Both the position numbers and the translations under genes were made by a program. DNA of 64,000 bases from Streptomyces gardneri. Its GTDB lineage: Bacteria > Actinomycetota > Actinomycetes > Streptomycetales > Streptomycetaceae. Numbering within the stretch: position 1 is the first letter of the stretch; every line of letters begins with the position of its first letter. The notes below the pieces were generated by a model, which was given only the letters and a program-made list of their open reading frames with translations, was not told where the DNA came from and ran no database searches. Below are positions 8,635 through 17,386 of this stretch, in pieces. The stretch is from positions 1 through 64,000 of the forward strand of contig NZ_BJMN01000053.1 in NCBI RefSeq assembly GCF_006539185.1, given 5' to 3'.

Positions 8635-9387
8635 TCACGCGCCGAAGTAGCGGACGAAGGCGTCCGGAGTCGCGCCGAGCATCTCGCCGAAGGGCGAGTT
8701 CAACTGATGGATCAGCAGCACCGTGAACGCGATGAACCCGGACAGGCCCATCACCATCACCACATGGGTCGTGCTCTTCTTGATCCCGAAGAGGAACATG
8801 AACGCCAGCGTCAGCGCGCCGCCGATGAGGAGACCCGTCCACAGCACCGGGGAGAGCCGCTCCTGCGCCGCCGCCTCCCGGCCGCGCCGGGCGTCGTCGA
8901 CGTAACCGAGCTGGGCGAGCACCTCCTGGGCCGCGATGTGCTCGGACACCTTGTCGGAGTCGGACACCTCGCTCGCGCGCCTCAGCTGTTCGAGCAGCGT
9001 CCAGCCGGAGGTGTCGAGGGGCTCGCGGGCGGCCATCGCCGGCCACTCGACGTCGACGACGTGGTTCGCGTACGAACGGGCCGTGTCGCGCAGCGGCTGC
9101 CGCCGGTCGGCGGGGAGCGCGTCCGCGAGCAGATACGTCTGGTGCAGGGCGCTCGCCTCGGCCTGGACGTGGTCGGCCGCGGAGGAGCGGGTGTCCCAGA
9201 CGGAGACCAGGCAGAGGCCGAGGACGACGGCGTAGAGGACCGACACCATCATGGCGATGTACTCGGCGACGTCCTCGCGGGGTTCCTCGTCCTCGCCGAC
9301 CGGGAAGAGCCTGGTCTTGACGACGACGGCGAGGGCCGCGACGAACGCGACGCCGAGGACGACGACCAGCGTCTCGAAGAGGGCCAC
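8635..9387 (-). CDS. DUF4239 family membrane protein
   Basis: This 250-aa protein has two N-terminal membrane segments (about 5-25 and 43-64), a central helical soluble region, and two C-terminal segments (about 178-198 and 205-228). That layout and the bestrophin-like pattern match DUF4239. Function is unknown; channel-like roles are suggested by the fold. Its start lies 2 bp from the stop of the next gene upstream (9390), so the two are surely co-transcribed. Confidence 0.8.
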   Translation of the reverse strand: MALFETLVVVLGVAFVAALAVVVKTRLFPVGEDEEPREDVAEYIAMMVSVLYAVVLGLCLVSVWDTRSSAADHVQAEASALHQTYLLADALPADRRQPLRDTARSYANHVVDVEWPAMAAREPLDTSGWTLLEQLRRASEVSDSDKVSEHIAAQEVLAQLGYVDDARRGREAAAQERLSPVLWTGLLIGGALTLAFMFLFGIKKSTTHVVMVMGLSGFIAFTVLLIHQLNSPFGEMLGATPDAFVRYFGA

Positions 9388-9389
9388 GG

Positions 9390-10844
9390 TCAGCCCCGCC
9401 GGTTGCCGAGGAGCGCGGCGGCGATGGCCGCGGGGATCAGGAGCAGCAGCAGGATGATCACGATCCCGAGCTCACTCGCCTCCCGGCCGCGGCGCCGCAG
9501 CCGCCCGAGGAAACCTTCGTTGTCGAGGCCGGCGGCGCGGCGGGCGGAGGGCGGCGCGGTGCCGTCGGACCGCTGCTCGGCGGCGAGGGCGGATGATGCG
9601 AGGGAGTCGGAAGGGACGGCGAGGGCGGCGGCCGGGGGCGGCGGGGCCGGTGCCGGAGGGAGTACGGGAACCCCCTCGGCAGCGACACCAGGAGCCACTC
9701 CGGCAGCCCCAGCAGGCGCAGCAAGAGCAGCGGGAGCACCGGCAGCCCCAGCAGGAGCAGCAGGAGCACCGGCAGCCCCAGCCCCAGCCCCACCCACAGC
9801 CCCAACGGCCCCAGGCACACCCACAGCCCCCGCTGCCCCAGTCGCACCCACAACCTCAGCCGCCCCCCTGGGCACCCCGACACCCCCGGAAGCAGCAGGC
9901 CTCCCAGGCGCCCCACCGCTCCCCGCTGCCGCCTTCGGCTTCACCGGAACCGCCGACGTCGGGGTGCTCGCGCGTGACGGGAGGGTGAAGACGGCCGAGG
10001 ACCGGGCGGTGAGGACGGGCGCGGGGAGGCGCTCGCCGCGGGGCCCGTAGGTGGTGATCCGGTCGCTGCCGGAGGCGACCCCGGTGCTCCGGTGGGTGCC
10101 CGGGGACCGCCGTACGACGGCCGTGCAGCGGGCCGAGGCACCGGGCGCGAGGACGGCGACGGCCCCGCCGCCCGCCCCGCAGTCGGTGGCACCGGGCGCG
10201 AGGCCGAGACCAGGGTCGCCGATCCGTACCGCGTGGAGCGGCCGGTTGCCGTGGTTGGTCACGGTGTACGCGACGGTGGCCGACCCCCACGCCACCGCGA
10301 GGCTCCGCCCGCTCCGTCCCGGGGCGGAGACGGTGACGCGTTCGGTGAGGCGGAGGCCGCCGGCGACCCCGACGTATCCGGTGCGGGCGGTCGCGGCGAG
10401 CCGGCGCTGCAGGGACGGGATGTCGCCCTCCACGCGCGCGGTGGCCCGGCGCACCCCGCCGACCGCCCGGAACCGGGCGACGCACTCCAGCTCCCCGAGC
10501 GCGGCGAGCGTGCGCCCGGGGCAGCGCACGGCCCCGGCGGGCACGGCCGGATCGACGACCCGGACCCCGTACAGATGGGCCTCCCCGCTGTTCACGAGGC
10601 GATACCGCTTCACGACCTGCGCCCCGACACGTACGGTCGGCGGCCGCAGCCCGCTGTGCCCCCGCCCGTTCACGGTCACGGTCATCCGCAACGCCCCGTC
10701 CCCGGCCCCACCTGCCCAGGCCGCGGGCAGCAGCCCGGGAAGGGCAAGACAGGGCAGGACGAGCAGCCCCACCAAGAGCCCACCGCTCACCCGATGGCGG
10801 TAATAGTCCGATGATCTGCTCGCGCGCTCGGCCATGCCCGCCAT
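9390..10844 (-). CDS. Secreted, membrane-anchored Gly/Ala/Pro-rich surface protein
   Basis: This protein of about 484 aa has an N-terminal signal peptide ending near PAAWAGGAG. Two immunoglobulin-like DUF11/CARDB-type repeats follow, each with a Cys pair (VRCPG...LECVA and TDCGA...ARCTA). Then comes a long repetitive linker of GAAGAPAAPAGAAG type, and a C-terminal membrane helix (GIVIILLLLLIPAAIAAALL) with an RRG tail. No LPXTG motif is visible, so the anchor is the helix. Starts at 10844 and 10835 are both possible. The low-complexity linker is encoded by a degenerate repeat at about 9700-9860, likely prone to slippage. It is divergent from the NHL/thioredoxin gene. Confidence 0.75.
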   Translation of the reverse strand: MAGMAERASRSSDYYRHRVSGGLLVGLLVLPCLALPGLLPAAWAGGAGDGALRMTVTVNGRGHSGLRPPTVRVGAQVVKRYRLVNSGEAHLYGVRVVDPAVPAGAVRCPGRTLAALGELECVARFRAVGGVRRATARVEGDIPSLQRRLAATARTGYVGVAGGLRLTERVTVSAPGRSGRSLAVAWGSATVAYTVTNHGNRPLHAVRIGDPGLGLAPGATDCGAGGGAVAVLAPGASARCTAVVRRSPGTHRSTGVASGSDRITTYGPRGERLPAPVLTARSSAVFTLPSRASTPTSAVPVKPKAAAGSGGAPGRPAASGGVGVPRGAAEVVGATGAAGAVGVPGAVGAVGGAGAGAAGAPAAPAGAAGAPAALAAPAGAAGVAPGVAAEGVPVLPPAPAPPPPAAALAVPSDSLASSALAAEQRSDGTAPPSARRAAGLDNEGFLGRLRRRGREASELGIVIILLLLLIPAAIAAALLGNRRG

Positions 10845-10934
10845 GCTGACCAGCCCCGCGCCCGACTCCACCCCCGGACACGCACCCCCGCCCCACCCGG
10901 CTCTCACTTTCCACCCGTACGGCACCCTTGACCC

Positions 10935-12743
10935 ATGACCGACTCCGCGCCCGCACCCGCGCCCCGCCGTGCCCGTGTCCGCGCCCCCGAGCTGATCGGC
11001 AAGGGCGGCTGGCTGAACACGGGAGGAGACGACCTCACCCTCGCCGACCTGCGAGGGAAGATCGTTCTGCTCGATTTCTGGACCTTCTGCTGTGTGAATT
11101 GCCTGCACGTCCTCGACGAGCTGCGTGATCTGGAGGAGAAGCACCGCGACACCCTCGTCATCGTCGGTGTGCACTCGCCGAAGTTCGTGCACGAGGCCGA
11201 GCATCAGGCCGTCGTCGATGCCGTCGAGCGGTACGAGGTGCATCACCCCGTGCTCGACGACCCGGAGCTCGCGACCTGGAAGCAGTACGCCGTCCGGGCC
11301 TGGCCGACGCTCGTCGTGATCGACCCCGAGGGGTACGTCGTCGCCCAGCACGCCGGTGAGGGGCATGCCAACGCGATCCGGACGCTCGTCGAGGAGCTGG
11401 AGGCCGAGCACGAGGCCAAGGGGACGCTGCGGCGCGGGGACGGGCCGTACGTGGCGCCGGAGCCGGTCGCCACCGATCTGCGCTTCCCCGGCAAGGCGGT
11501 CCTGCTGCCGTCCGGGAACCTCCTCGTCTCCGACACCACCCGGCACCAGCTCGTCGAGCTGGCCGCGGACGGCGAGACCGTCGTGCGGCGGATCGGCGAA
11601 GGCGTGTTCCGGGAGCCCCAGGGCCTCGCGCTGCTGCCCGACAGCAAGGTCGTCGTCGCCGACACCGTCAACCACGCCCTGCGCGTCTTCGACCCGGAGA
11701 CCGGTGCCATCGAGCTCGTCGCCGGCACCGGGAAGCAGTGGTGGCAGGGGTCCCCGACCTCCGGGCCCGCCCTGGAGGTCGACCTGTCCTCGCCGTGGGA
11801 CGTCGCCTGGTGGCAGGGCAAGGTGTGGATCGCCATGGCCGGCGTCCACCAGCTCTGGACGTACGACCCCGCGAGCGGGACCGTCGAGGTCGCCGCCGGG
11901 ACGACGAACGAGGGACTCCTCGACGGCCCGGCCGCCGAGGCATGGTTCGCGCAGCCGTCCGGGCTCGCCGCCACCGAGGACCGGCTGTGGATCGCCGACT
12001 CCGAGACCAGCGCCGTCCGCTGGATCGAGCGGGACGGCGACGGGTACGCCGTGCACACTGCCGTCGGCACCGGGCTCTTCGACTTCGGCCACCGGGACGG
12101 CGAGGCCGGTCAGGCCCTGCTCCAGCACCCGCTCGGCGTGACCGCCCTCCCCGACGGCTCGGTCGCCGTCAGCGACACGTACAACCACGCCCTGCGCCGC
12201 TTCGACCCGGCCACCGGCGAGGTCAGCACCCTCGCGACCGATCTCCGCGAGCCCAGCGGCGCGGTCCTCGTCGACGGCGACATCGTGGTCGTCGAGTCCG
12301 CCCGGCACCGGCTGACCCGGCTGCGCCTCCCCGAGGAGGCCGTCCAGGTCGAGGCGGTCGCCCACCGCACCCGGCGCGAGGCGACCGAGGTCGCCCCCGG
12401 CCGGCTCCGCCTCGACATCGTCTTCCAGGCCCCGACCGGGCAGAAGCTGGACGAGCGGTACGGCCCGTCGACCCGCCTCCTGGTCTCCTCGACCCCGCCG
12501 GAGCTGCTGCTCGGCGGCGGGGGCACCGGGACCGATCTCTTCCGTGAGCTGGATCTCGACCCGGAGATCACCGAAGGCGTGCTGCACGTCTCCGCGATGG
12601 CCGCCTCCTGCGACGACGACCCGGCCAACGAGTACCCGGCCTGTCACGTCCACCAGCAGGACTGGGGCGTCCCGGTGAAGGTCACGGAGACGGGTGTCGC
12701 CCGGCTGCCGTTGATCCTCGCCGGTATGGACGAGACGGTCTGA
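10935..12743 (+). CDS. Thioredoxin-like/NHL beta-propeller protein (NHLRC2 type)
   Basis: This 602-aa protein has an N-terminal thioredoxin fold (about 15-165) with the redox site DFWTFCCVNC, a CxxC preceded by an extra Cys. An NHL-repeat beta-propeller follows (about 175-480), with repeats of the type VADTVNHALRVFD and VSDTYNHALRRFD. The C-terminal beta domain (about 490-600) has DDDPANEYPACHVHQQDWG. Family order and length match NHLRC2-like proteins, which probably act in thiol redox chemistry; the partner is unknown. There is no export signal, so a cytosolic role is expected. Confidence 0.88.
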   Translation: MTDSAPAPAPRRARVRAPELIGKGGWLNTGGDDLTLADLRGKIVLLDFWTFCCVNCLHVLDELRDLEEKHRDTLVIVGVHSPKFVHEAEHQAVVDAVERYEVHHPVLDDPELATWKQYAVRAWPTLVVIDPEGYVVAQHAGEGHANAIRTLVEELEAEHEAKGTLRRGDGPYVAPEPVATDLRFPGKAVLLPSGNLLVSDTTRHQLVELAADGETVVRRIGEGVFREPQGLALLPDSKVVVADTVNHALRVFDPETGAIELVAGTGKQWWQGSPTSGPALEVDLSSPWDVAWWQGKVWIAMAGVHQLWTYDPASGTVEVAAGTTNEGLLDGPAAEAWFAQPSGLAATEDRLWIADSETSAVRWIERDGDGYAVHTAVGTGLFDFGHRDGEAGQALLQHPLGVTALPDGSVAVSDTYNHALRRFDPATGEVSTLATDLREPSGAVLVDGDIVVVESARHRLTRLRLPEEAVQVEAVAHRTRREATEVAPGRLRLDIVFQAPTGQKLDERYGPSTRLLVSSTPPELLLGGGGTGTDLFRELDLDPEITEGVLHVSAMAASCDDDPANEYPACHVHQQDWGVPVKVTETGVARLPLILAGMDETV

Positions 12744-12804
12744 TCGGCCGGATGTCTGGTCGAGCAGACGCCTGATCAACCAGGCGGCCCTGATCGACCG
12801 GACA
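12739..12804. repeat. Four diverged 16-17-bp repeats at a stop codon
   Basis: Units start at 12739, 12755, 12771 and 12788 with a common YCTGRTCGRSCRGRCG-like pattern. The TGA stop of the NHL gene (12741-12743) lies in the first unit. Several units can pair with each other, and GTCTGGTCGAGCAGAC and GCCTGATCAACCAGGC are hairpins, so the array probably also ends transcription between the convergent genes. Confidence 0.6.
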
Positions 12805-12808
12805 CTCC

Positions 12809-13153
12809 CTAGCGGACGAGTCCCTGGTTCCTGGACGGGCGCCCCGCGGCCCCGTCCAGGCACCCGGCCACCCAGGCCGCCGGGTCGTGGGCGGCCCGGG
12901 CGCCGCCCAGCCCCTGCCGTTCCATGAGCGCGCACTCCCCGGTGAGCAGGGACTTCGTGCGGGTGCCGTCGACGTCGTACCCGCGGATGCGGGAGGCCTG
13001 GACGAAGCCGCCCTCGTAGGCGATGTCCGTGGCCCACGGCGGCCGGTCGTTGTACGTGCCGATCAACAGCCCCGCCGCCGTCGCGGCGAGCGCGACGGCG
13101 GCGGTGAGTCCTGCGGCGAACTTCCCCCGGGAGGGGCCCTCATGACGATGCAT
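12809..13153 (-). CDS. Small membrane-anchored hypothetical protein, 114 aa
   Basis: A short basic N-terminus is followed by one membrane segment (about 12-33, AAGLTAAVALAATAAGLLIG) and an outside domain of about 80 residues. That domain has two cysteines (GECALMERQG and VAGCLDG) that could pair. I recognise no family. The start is set by codon bias and by the membrane segment; its ribosome-binding site is weak. It is the second gene after the M18 aminopeptidase on the same strand, 82 bp downstream. Confidence 0.55.
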   Translation of the reverse strand: MHRHEGPSRGKFAAGLTAAVALAATAAGLLIGTYNDRPPWATDIAYEGGFVQASRIRGYDVDGTRTKSLLTGECALMERQGLGGARAAHDPAAWVAGCLDGAAGRPSRNQGLVR

Positions 13154-13196
13154 GGGGACGACGCTGCCAGGCGGGACCTTTCGCGGATGTTTCGCT

Positions 13197-13241
13197 GAGC
13201 TCGGCTGTTCAGCGGAGCTCGGCTGCTTCGCGAGCTCAGCC
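13197..13241. repeat. 17-18-bp direct repeats ending on a stop codon
   Basis: GAGCTCGGCTG(T/C)TTC(A)GCG occurs at 13197 and 13215, with a partial third unit (GAGCTCAGCC) at 13232 that contains the aminopeptidase stop (13236-13238). The outer units can also pair as GCTGAGCTC/GAGCTCAGC and form a hairpin just behind the gene. Confidence 0.6.
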
Positions 13242-14543
13242 CTCCAGGAAGGCGACCAGCGCGTTCGCGAGGAGGTACGGGTCGTCGGCGCCGCAGAGTT
13301 CGCGGGCGCTGTGCATCGACAGGCAGGCGATGCCGATGTCGAACGTGGTGATGCCGTGGCGGGCGGCGGTGATCGGACCGATCGTCGTACCGCAGGGCAT
13401 GTCGTTGTTGGAGACGAACGACTGCCACGGCACGCCGGCCTTCTCGCAGGCGGCGGCGAACACGGCCCGGCCGACGCCGTCGGTGGCGTAGCGCTGGTTG
13501 ACGTTGACCTTGAGGATCGGGCCGCCGTTGGGGCGCGGGTGGTGCGTCGGGTCGTGGCGCTCCGCGTAGTTGGGGTGGACGGCGTGGCCGACGTCGGAGG
13601 ACAGGCAGATCGAGGCGGCGAGGGCGCGGGCGCGGTCCTCGTAGGAGCCGCCGCGGGCGTAGACCGAGCGCTCAAGGACGTTGCCGAGGAGGGGGCCCTG
13701 GGCGCCGGTGTCGGCCTCGGAGCCGTTCTCCTCGTGGTCGAAGGCGGCGAGGACGGGGATGTACTCCAGGTCCTCGCGACCCGCGACGGCGGAGAGGGCG
13801 GCGACGGCCGCGTGCACCGAGATCAGGTTGTCCATGCGCGGTCCGGCGAGGAGTTCGCGGTCGCGGCCCAGGTAGGCGGGGGCCTCGATGGCGCTGACCA
13901 TGAGGTCCCAGCCGGTGACGTCCTCGGCGTCGACGCCCGCCTCTTCGGCGACGAAGGCGATCAGGTCGCCCTCGTGGACGTCGCCGAGGCCCCAGATGGG
14001 CTGCATGTGGCGCTGGCGCTCCAGCTTCATGCCGTCGTTGACGCCGCGGTCGAGGTGGACGGCGAGCTGCGGCACGCGCAGCAGGGGCCGGTCGATGTTC
14101 ACCAGGTGCTGGGACCCGTCGCGCAGCGTGAGCCGGCCGGCGAGGCCGAGGTCGCGGTCGAGCCAGCTGTTGAGCAGCGGGCCGCCGTAGATCTCGACGG
14201 CGACCTGTCGCCAGCCGCGCGCGCCCATGTCGGGCTGCGGCTTGACGCGCAGGTTGGGGGAGTCGGTGTGTGCGCCGACGATCCGGTACGGGGTGTGCGG
14301 GGTGGCGCCCTCCGGGACGTACCAGGCGATGATCGCGCCCCCGCGGACGAGGTACTTCCCGCCCTTCGTCCCGTCCCAGGCCGCGGTCTCCTCGACGCGC
14401 CGGAAGCCTGCCTTCTCCAGCCGCTCGGCGGCGGTCGCGACGGCGTGGTACGGCGTCGGCGAGGCAGTCAGGAAGGACATGAGGTCGTCGGTGTGGCCGC
14501 GGTCGAAGGGGCCGGCGGTGGGACGGGAGGCTGCGCTGCTCAT
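13236..14543 (-). CDS. apeB: M18-family aminopeptidase
   Basis: This is a 435-aa cytosolic di-zinc aminopeptidase that removes N-terminal (often acidic) residues from peptides. Family metal and catalytic residues are in their usual places: His92 (GAHTDSPNL), Asp in RMDNLISVH, the Glu-Glu pair in FDHEENGSEAD, Asp in SSDVGHAVHPNY and the late His in CLSMHSARE. Length fits bacterial M18 enzymes. It is transcribed away from the acyl-CoA dehydrogenase terminator region. The 3' end sits inside a short direct-repeat array. Confidence 0.92.
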   Translation of the reverse strand: MSSAASRPTAGPFDRGHTDDLMSFLTASPTPYHAVATAAERLEKAGFRRVEETAAWDGTKGGKYLVRGGAIIAWYVPEGATPHTPYRIVGAHTDSPNLRVKPQPDMGARGWRQVAVEIYGGPLLNSWLDRDLGLAGRLTLRDGSQHLVNIDRPLLRVPQLAVHLDRGVNDGMKLERQRHMQPIWGLGDVHEGDLIAFVAEEAGVDAEDVTGWDLMVSAIEAPAYLGRDRELLAGPRMDNLISVHAAVAALSAVAGREDLEYIPVLAAFDHEENGSEADTGAQGPLLGNVLERSVYARGGSYEDRARALAASICLSSDVGHAVHPNYAERHDPTHHPRPNGGPILKVNVNQRYATDGVGRAVFAAACEKAGVPWQSFVSNNDMPCGTTIGPITAARHGITTFDIGIACLSMHSARELCGADDPYLLANALVAFLEG

Positions 14544-14604
14544 GGGTTCACCTTACGCAGGGACCGGAATGCGACGTGGGGGCCCCGGAATCCGGGCCGG
14601 GGAC

Positions 14605-14689
14605 GGCGGAACGACCCGCCCCGGGGAAGCCGGATCAGGCAGCCCCGGGAAGGCGGAACGATCCGCCCAGGGAAGCGGAACGGCCCGCC
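14605..14689. repeat. Three copies of a small hairpin element
   Basis: GGCGGAACGAYCCGCC occurs at 14605 and 14652, and AGCGGAACGGCCCGCC at 14674. Each copy is an imperfect palindrome. They lie between the aminopeptidase start and the acyl-CoA dehydrogenase stop, and the last one forms one arm of the terminator. Unit spacing is irregular (47 and 22 bp), so this is not a CRISPR. Confidence 0.6.
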
Positions 14690-14715
14690 CCCCTCCCCGG
14701 GGACGGGCCGTTCCG
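14676..14715 (-). terminator. Terminator of acyl-CoA dehydrogenase gene
   Basis: A perfect 12-bp stem CGGAACGGCCCG (14676-14687) pairs with 14704-14715 across a 16-nt loop. It lies 19 bp behind the acyl-CoA dehydrogenase stop. There is no T-run, as is common in Streptomyces. Confidence 0.65.
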
Positions 14716-14734
14716 TTTGGACGTGGGGCGTTCC

Positions 14735-16564
14735 TCAGAACGCGGCCTCGTCCAGGTCCATCACCGAGTTGTCGACGGCCTCGGCGAGCGCGCGCTCGGC
14801 GGAGACGCCCGGCAGGATGTTGGCGGCGAAGAACTTCGCGGCCGCGATCTTGCCCTGGTAGAAGGCGACGTCCTTGCCGGTGGCGCCGGCGGCGAGCTTC
14901 TCGGCGGCGACGGCCGCGCCCTTGAGCAGCAGGTAGCCGACGACGACGTCGCCGGAGGCGAGCAGCAGGCGGGTGGTGTTCAGGCCGACCTTGTAGATGT
15001 TCCGGACGTCCTCGCCGGTGGCGGTGAGGTCGGTGATCATCGTGCCGACGATGGCCTCCAGGTCGACGGCGGCCTTGGCGAGCGCGTCACGGGCGCCGGC
15101 CAGGTCGTCGCCGCCGGTGCCGACCGCGAGGAACTTCTTGATCTCCTCGGAGAGGGCGTTCAGGGACGCGCCCTGGTCGCGGACGATCTTCCGGAAGAAG
15201 AAGTCCTGGCCCTGGATGGCCGTGGTGCCCTCGTAGAGGGTGTCGATCTTGGCGTCCCGGATGTACTGCTCGATCGGGTACTCCTGGAGGAAGCCGGAGC
15301 CGCCGAAGGTCTGGAGCGACTGCGCGAGCTGCTCGTAGCCCTTCTCGGAGCCGTATCCCTTGACGATCGGGAGCAGCAGGTCGTTCAGGCCGTGGAGCGC
15401 CTTGATGTCCTCGCCGGCCGCTTCCTTGATCGCGATCTCGTCCTGCACGGAGGCCGTGTAGAGGACGAGGGAGCGCATGCCCTCGGCGTACGCCTTCTGC
15501 GTCATCAGCGAGCGGCGGACGTCGGGGTGGTGCGTGATGGTGACCTTGGGGGCGGCCTTGTCCATGAAGTTGGCCAGGTCGGTGCCCTGGACGCGCTCCT
15601 TGGCGTACTCCAGGGCGTTGAGGTAGCCCGTGGAGAGGGTGGAGATCGCCTTCGTGCCGACCATCATGCGGGCGAACTCGATGATGAGGAACATCTGGCG
15701 GATGCCCTCGTGCTTGTCGCCGATGAGCCAGCCCTTGGCGGGGTGCTGGTCGCCGAAGGTCATCTCGCACGTGTTGGAGGCCTTGAGGCCCATCTTGTGC
15801 TCGACGTTGGTGGCGTAGACGCCGTTGCGCTCGCCCAGCTCGCCGGTCTCCCAGTCGAACTCGTACTTCGGGACGAGGAAGAGGGAGAGGCCCTTGGTGC
15901 CGGGGCCGGCACCCTCGGGGCGGGCGAGGACGTAGTGGAGGATGTTCTCCTCCATGTCGTGCTCACCGGAGGTGATGAAGCGCTTCACGCCCTCGATGTG
16001 CCAGGAGCCGTCCTCCTGCTGCACGGCCTTCGTACGGCCGGCGCCGACGTCCGAGCCGGCGTCGGGCTCGGTGAGGACCATGGTGGAGCCCCAGCGCTTC
16101 TCGACCGCGATCTGCGCGACCTTCTTCTGCGCCTCGTTGCCCTCGTTGTAGAGGACGCCGGCGAAGGCCGGGCCGGAGGAGTACATCCAGACGGCCGGGT
16201 TCGAGCCGAGGAGCAGCTCGGCGTAGGCCCAGACGAGGGAGCGCGGGGAGGTCGTGCCGCCGATGCCCTCGGGGATGCCGAGGCGCCAGTACTCCGAGTC
16301 CATGAAGGCCTTGTAGGACTTCTTGAAGGAGGCCGGCACGGGGGCGGTGTTGGTCTCGGGGTCGAAGACCGGCGGGTTGCGGTCGGCGTCGGCGAAGGAC
16401 TCCGCGAGCTCGTTCTCGGCGAGACGGCGGATCTCGTCGAGGATGCTCTTGGCGGTCTCGACGTCCATCTCCTCGAACGGACCGGTGCCGTACACCTTGT
16501 CGCGGCCGAGCACCTCGAAGAGGTTGAACTCGATGTCGCGGAGATTCGACTTGTAGTGCCCCAT
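14735..16564 (-). CDS. Acyl-CoA dehydrogenase (large FadE type)
   Basis: This 609-aa FAD enzyme oxidises acyl-CoA to enoyl-CoA in fatty-acid beta-oxidation. The N-terminal helical domain (about 40-160), the central beta domain with MVLTEPDAGSDVG and GVKRFITSGEHDM, and the C-terminal FAD domain are all present. The catalytic glutamate is in TLYEGTTAIQGQDF. An extra C-terminal four-helix extension (about 470-600) explains the length and is typical of the long-chain FadE group. Two TetR-type palindromes lie upstream, so control by a fatty-acid-responsive repressor is likely. It is divergent from the SseB-like gene. Confidence 0.92.
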   Translation of the reverse strand: MGHYKSNLRDIEFNLFEVLGRDKVYGTGPFEEMDVETAKSILDEIRRLAENELAESFADADRNPPVFDPETNTAPVPASFKKSYKAFMDSEYWRLGIPEGIGGTTSPRSLVWAYAELLLGSNPAVWMYSSGPAFAGVLYNEGNEAQKKVAQIAVEKRWGSTMVLTEPDAGSDVGAGRTKAVQQEDGSWHIEGVKRFITSGEHDMEENILHYVLARPEGAGPGTKGLSLFLVPKYEFDWETGELGERNGVYATNVEHKMGLKASNTCEMTFGDQHPAKGWLIGDKHEGIRQMFLIIEFARMMVGTKAISTLSTGYLNALEYAKERVQGTDLANFMDKAAPKVTITHHPDVRRSLMTQKAYAEGMRSLVLYTASVQDEIAIKEAAGEDIKALHGLNDLLLPIVKGYGSEKGYEQLAQSLQTFGGSGFLQEYPIEQYIRDAKIDTLYEGTTAIQGQDFFFRKIVRDQGASLNALSEEIKKFLAVGTGGDDLAGARDALAKAAVDLEAIVGTMITDLTATGEDVRNIYKVGLNTTRLLLASGDVVVGYLLLKGAAVAAEKLAAGATGKDVAFYQGKIAAAKFFAANILPGVSAERALAEAVDNSVMDLDEAAF

Positions 16565-16610
16565 GGCGACGGCTCCGTTAAGACTCGGGGAGGCAGGTTC
16601 TTCTTACACG

Positions 16611-16658
16611 TACCAGCGAGTAGCAACACGCTCTCTCCGATGATGCTACCCACCGGTA
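16611..16658. promoter_or_regulatory. Two inverted TetR-type operator palindromes
   Basis: TACCAGCGAGTAGC (16611-16624) is the inverse of a site like GCTACCCACCGGTA (16645-16658); both fit GCTACYCRCYGGTA. Each core (TACY-N4-RGTA) is itself a palindrome, and the centres are 34 bp apart. They lie 47-94 bp upstream of the acyl-CoA dehydrogenase start. Similar sequences precede fatty-acid degradation genes in actinomycetes, so a FadR/TetR repressor is inferred. Confidence 0.5.
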
Positions 16659-16726
16659 ATAAGAAGCAACCCCTATCCGGTCATCTGTGACGTCAATCGC
16701 TGTCCCTGTGGGGGTGGCGTGCTCGA

Positions 16727-16732
16727 TAGGCT
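16727..16732 (+). promoter_or_regulatory. -10 element of a leaderless transcript
   Basis: TAGGCT lies with only seven bases between it and the ATG at 16740. This matches housekeeping-sigma -10 elements of Streptomyces leaderless genes. No ribosome-binding site is seen before the ATG. The -35 region is poor. Confidence 0.5.
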
Positions 16733-16739
16733 GGGCCCC

Positions 16740-17261
16740 ATGTACGGCTACGAGCAGAATCCGGGTGCCCAGCAGCAGTACGCGCCACCGCCCCAGCAGC
16801 AGTACGCCCAGCCGCAGGCCGACATGCAGGGTGGGATGCAGGGCGGCATGCAGGGCGGCGGGTACGCGCAGCAGCAGCAGGCCCCGCTCTATCCGGAGCC
16901 CTCGCCTCCGTCTCTCGCCGACGCCGTCCGCGCCTTCACGACCGGGACCCTCGCCCCCGAGGACTTCCAGCAGATCTTCGCGACGTCGAAGGTCTACTGC
17001 CCGCGCGGCGACAACCCCGGCTTCCTGGCCCTGCACAACACCCAGCAGCCGGTGATCCCGATGTTCACCACGCTCAAGGAGCTGCGGCGGTACGCGGGCA
17101 AGGAGTCGAAGTACTTCGTCATCACCGGCGCCGAGGTGATCGACCTGCTGCCGACCGGCTACGGCTTCGTCCTCGACATGGAGGGCGACCACCGCATGGT
17201 CTTCGACGCCAAGGCCGTGGAGCAGATGGTCGACTACGCGATGCGCAGGATGTACGGCTGA
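16740..17261 (+). CDS. SseB-family protein with Gln/Gly-rich N-terminus
   Basis: This 173-aa protein has residues 1-55 of low complexity (runs of Q, and repeats of QGGMQGGMQGG). A SseB-type domain follows (about 60-173), including VYCPRGDNPGFLALH, VIPMFTTLKELRRY and EVIDLLPTGYGFVLD. SseB-like domains occur in serine-sensitivity and secretion-linked proteins, with no firm biochemical role. The start is set by the -10 element just upstream, so it is probably leaderless. A perfect palindrome follows as terminator. Confidence 0.78.
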   Translation: MYGYEQNPGAQQQYAPPPQQQYAQPQADMQGGMQGGMQGGGYAQQQQAPLYPEPSPPSLADAVRAFTTGTLAPEDFQQIFATSKVYCPRGDNPGFLALHNTQQPVIPMFTTLKELRRYAGKESKYFVITGAEVIDLLPTGYGFVLDMEGDHRMVFDAKAVEQMVDYAMRRMYG

Positions 17262-17283
17262 CCGACGCTGGTACGTGTGGGGG

Positions 17284-17309
17284 CGCCCGGGAGGAATTCC
17301 TCCCGGGCG
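17284..17309 (+). terminator. Perfect 26-bp palindromic terminator
   Basis: CGCCCGGGAGGAA is followed at once by its exact reverse complement, with GAATTC in the centre and no separate loop. It lies 22 bp behind the SseB-like stop. Confidence 0.6.
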
Positions 17310-17337
17310 TTCCGCGTTCCTGGTGGCAAGAAGTTCA

Positions 17338-17362
17338 TTGTTCAACTAAAGTGGATGTACAA
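17338..17362 (+). promoter_or_regulatory. Inverted repeat before the pirin gene
   Basis: TTGTTCA (17338-17344) and TGTACAA (17356-17362) form a 6-of-7 inverted repeat with an 11-bp spacer, in a stretch noticeably less GC-rich than its surroundings and 25 bp before the pirin start. This is the size of a MarR/TetR operator; no regulator gene is adjacent. Confidence 0.4.
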
Positions 17363-17386
17363 GGTCGCACCCAAGGAGGTCCGGTC

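Noticed and set aside
9390..13037. Minus-strand open frame of about 1200 codons
   Set aside because: The part above 10844 is antisense to the NHL/thioredoxin gene. The real protein starts at its signal peptide near 10844.
14605..14715. Repeated GGCGGAACGAYCCGCC as a CRISPR array
   Set aside because: Three imperfect palindromic copies at unequal distances (47 and 22 bp) with no cas genes; it is a spacer with hairpins and a terminator.
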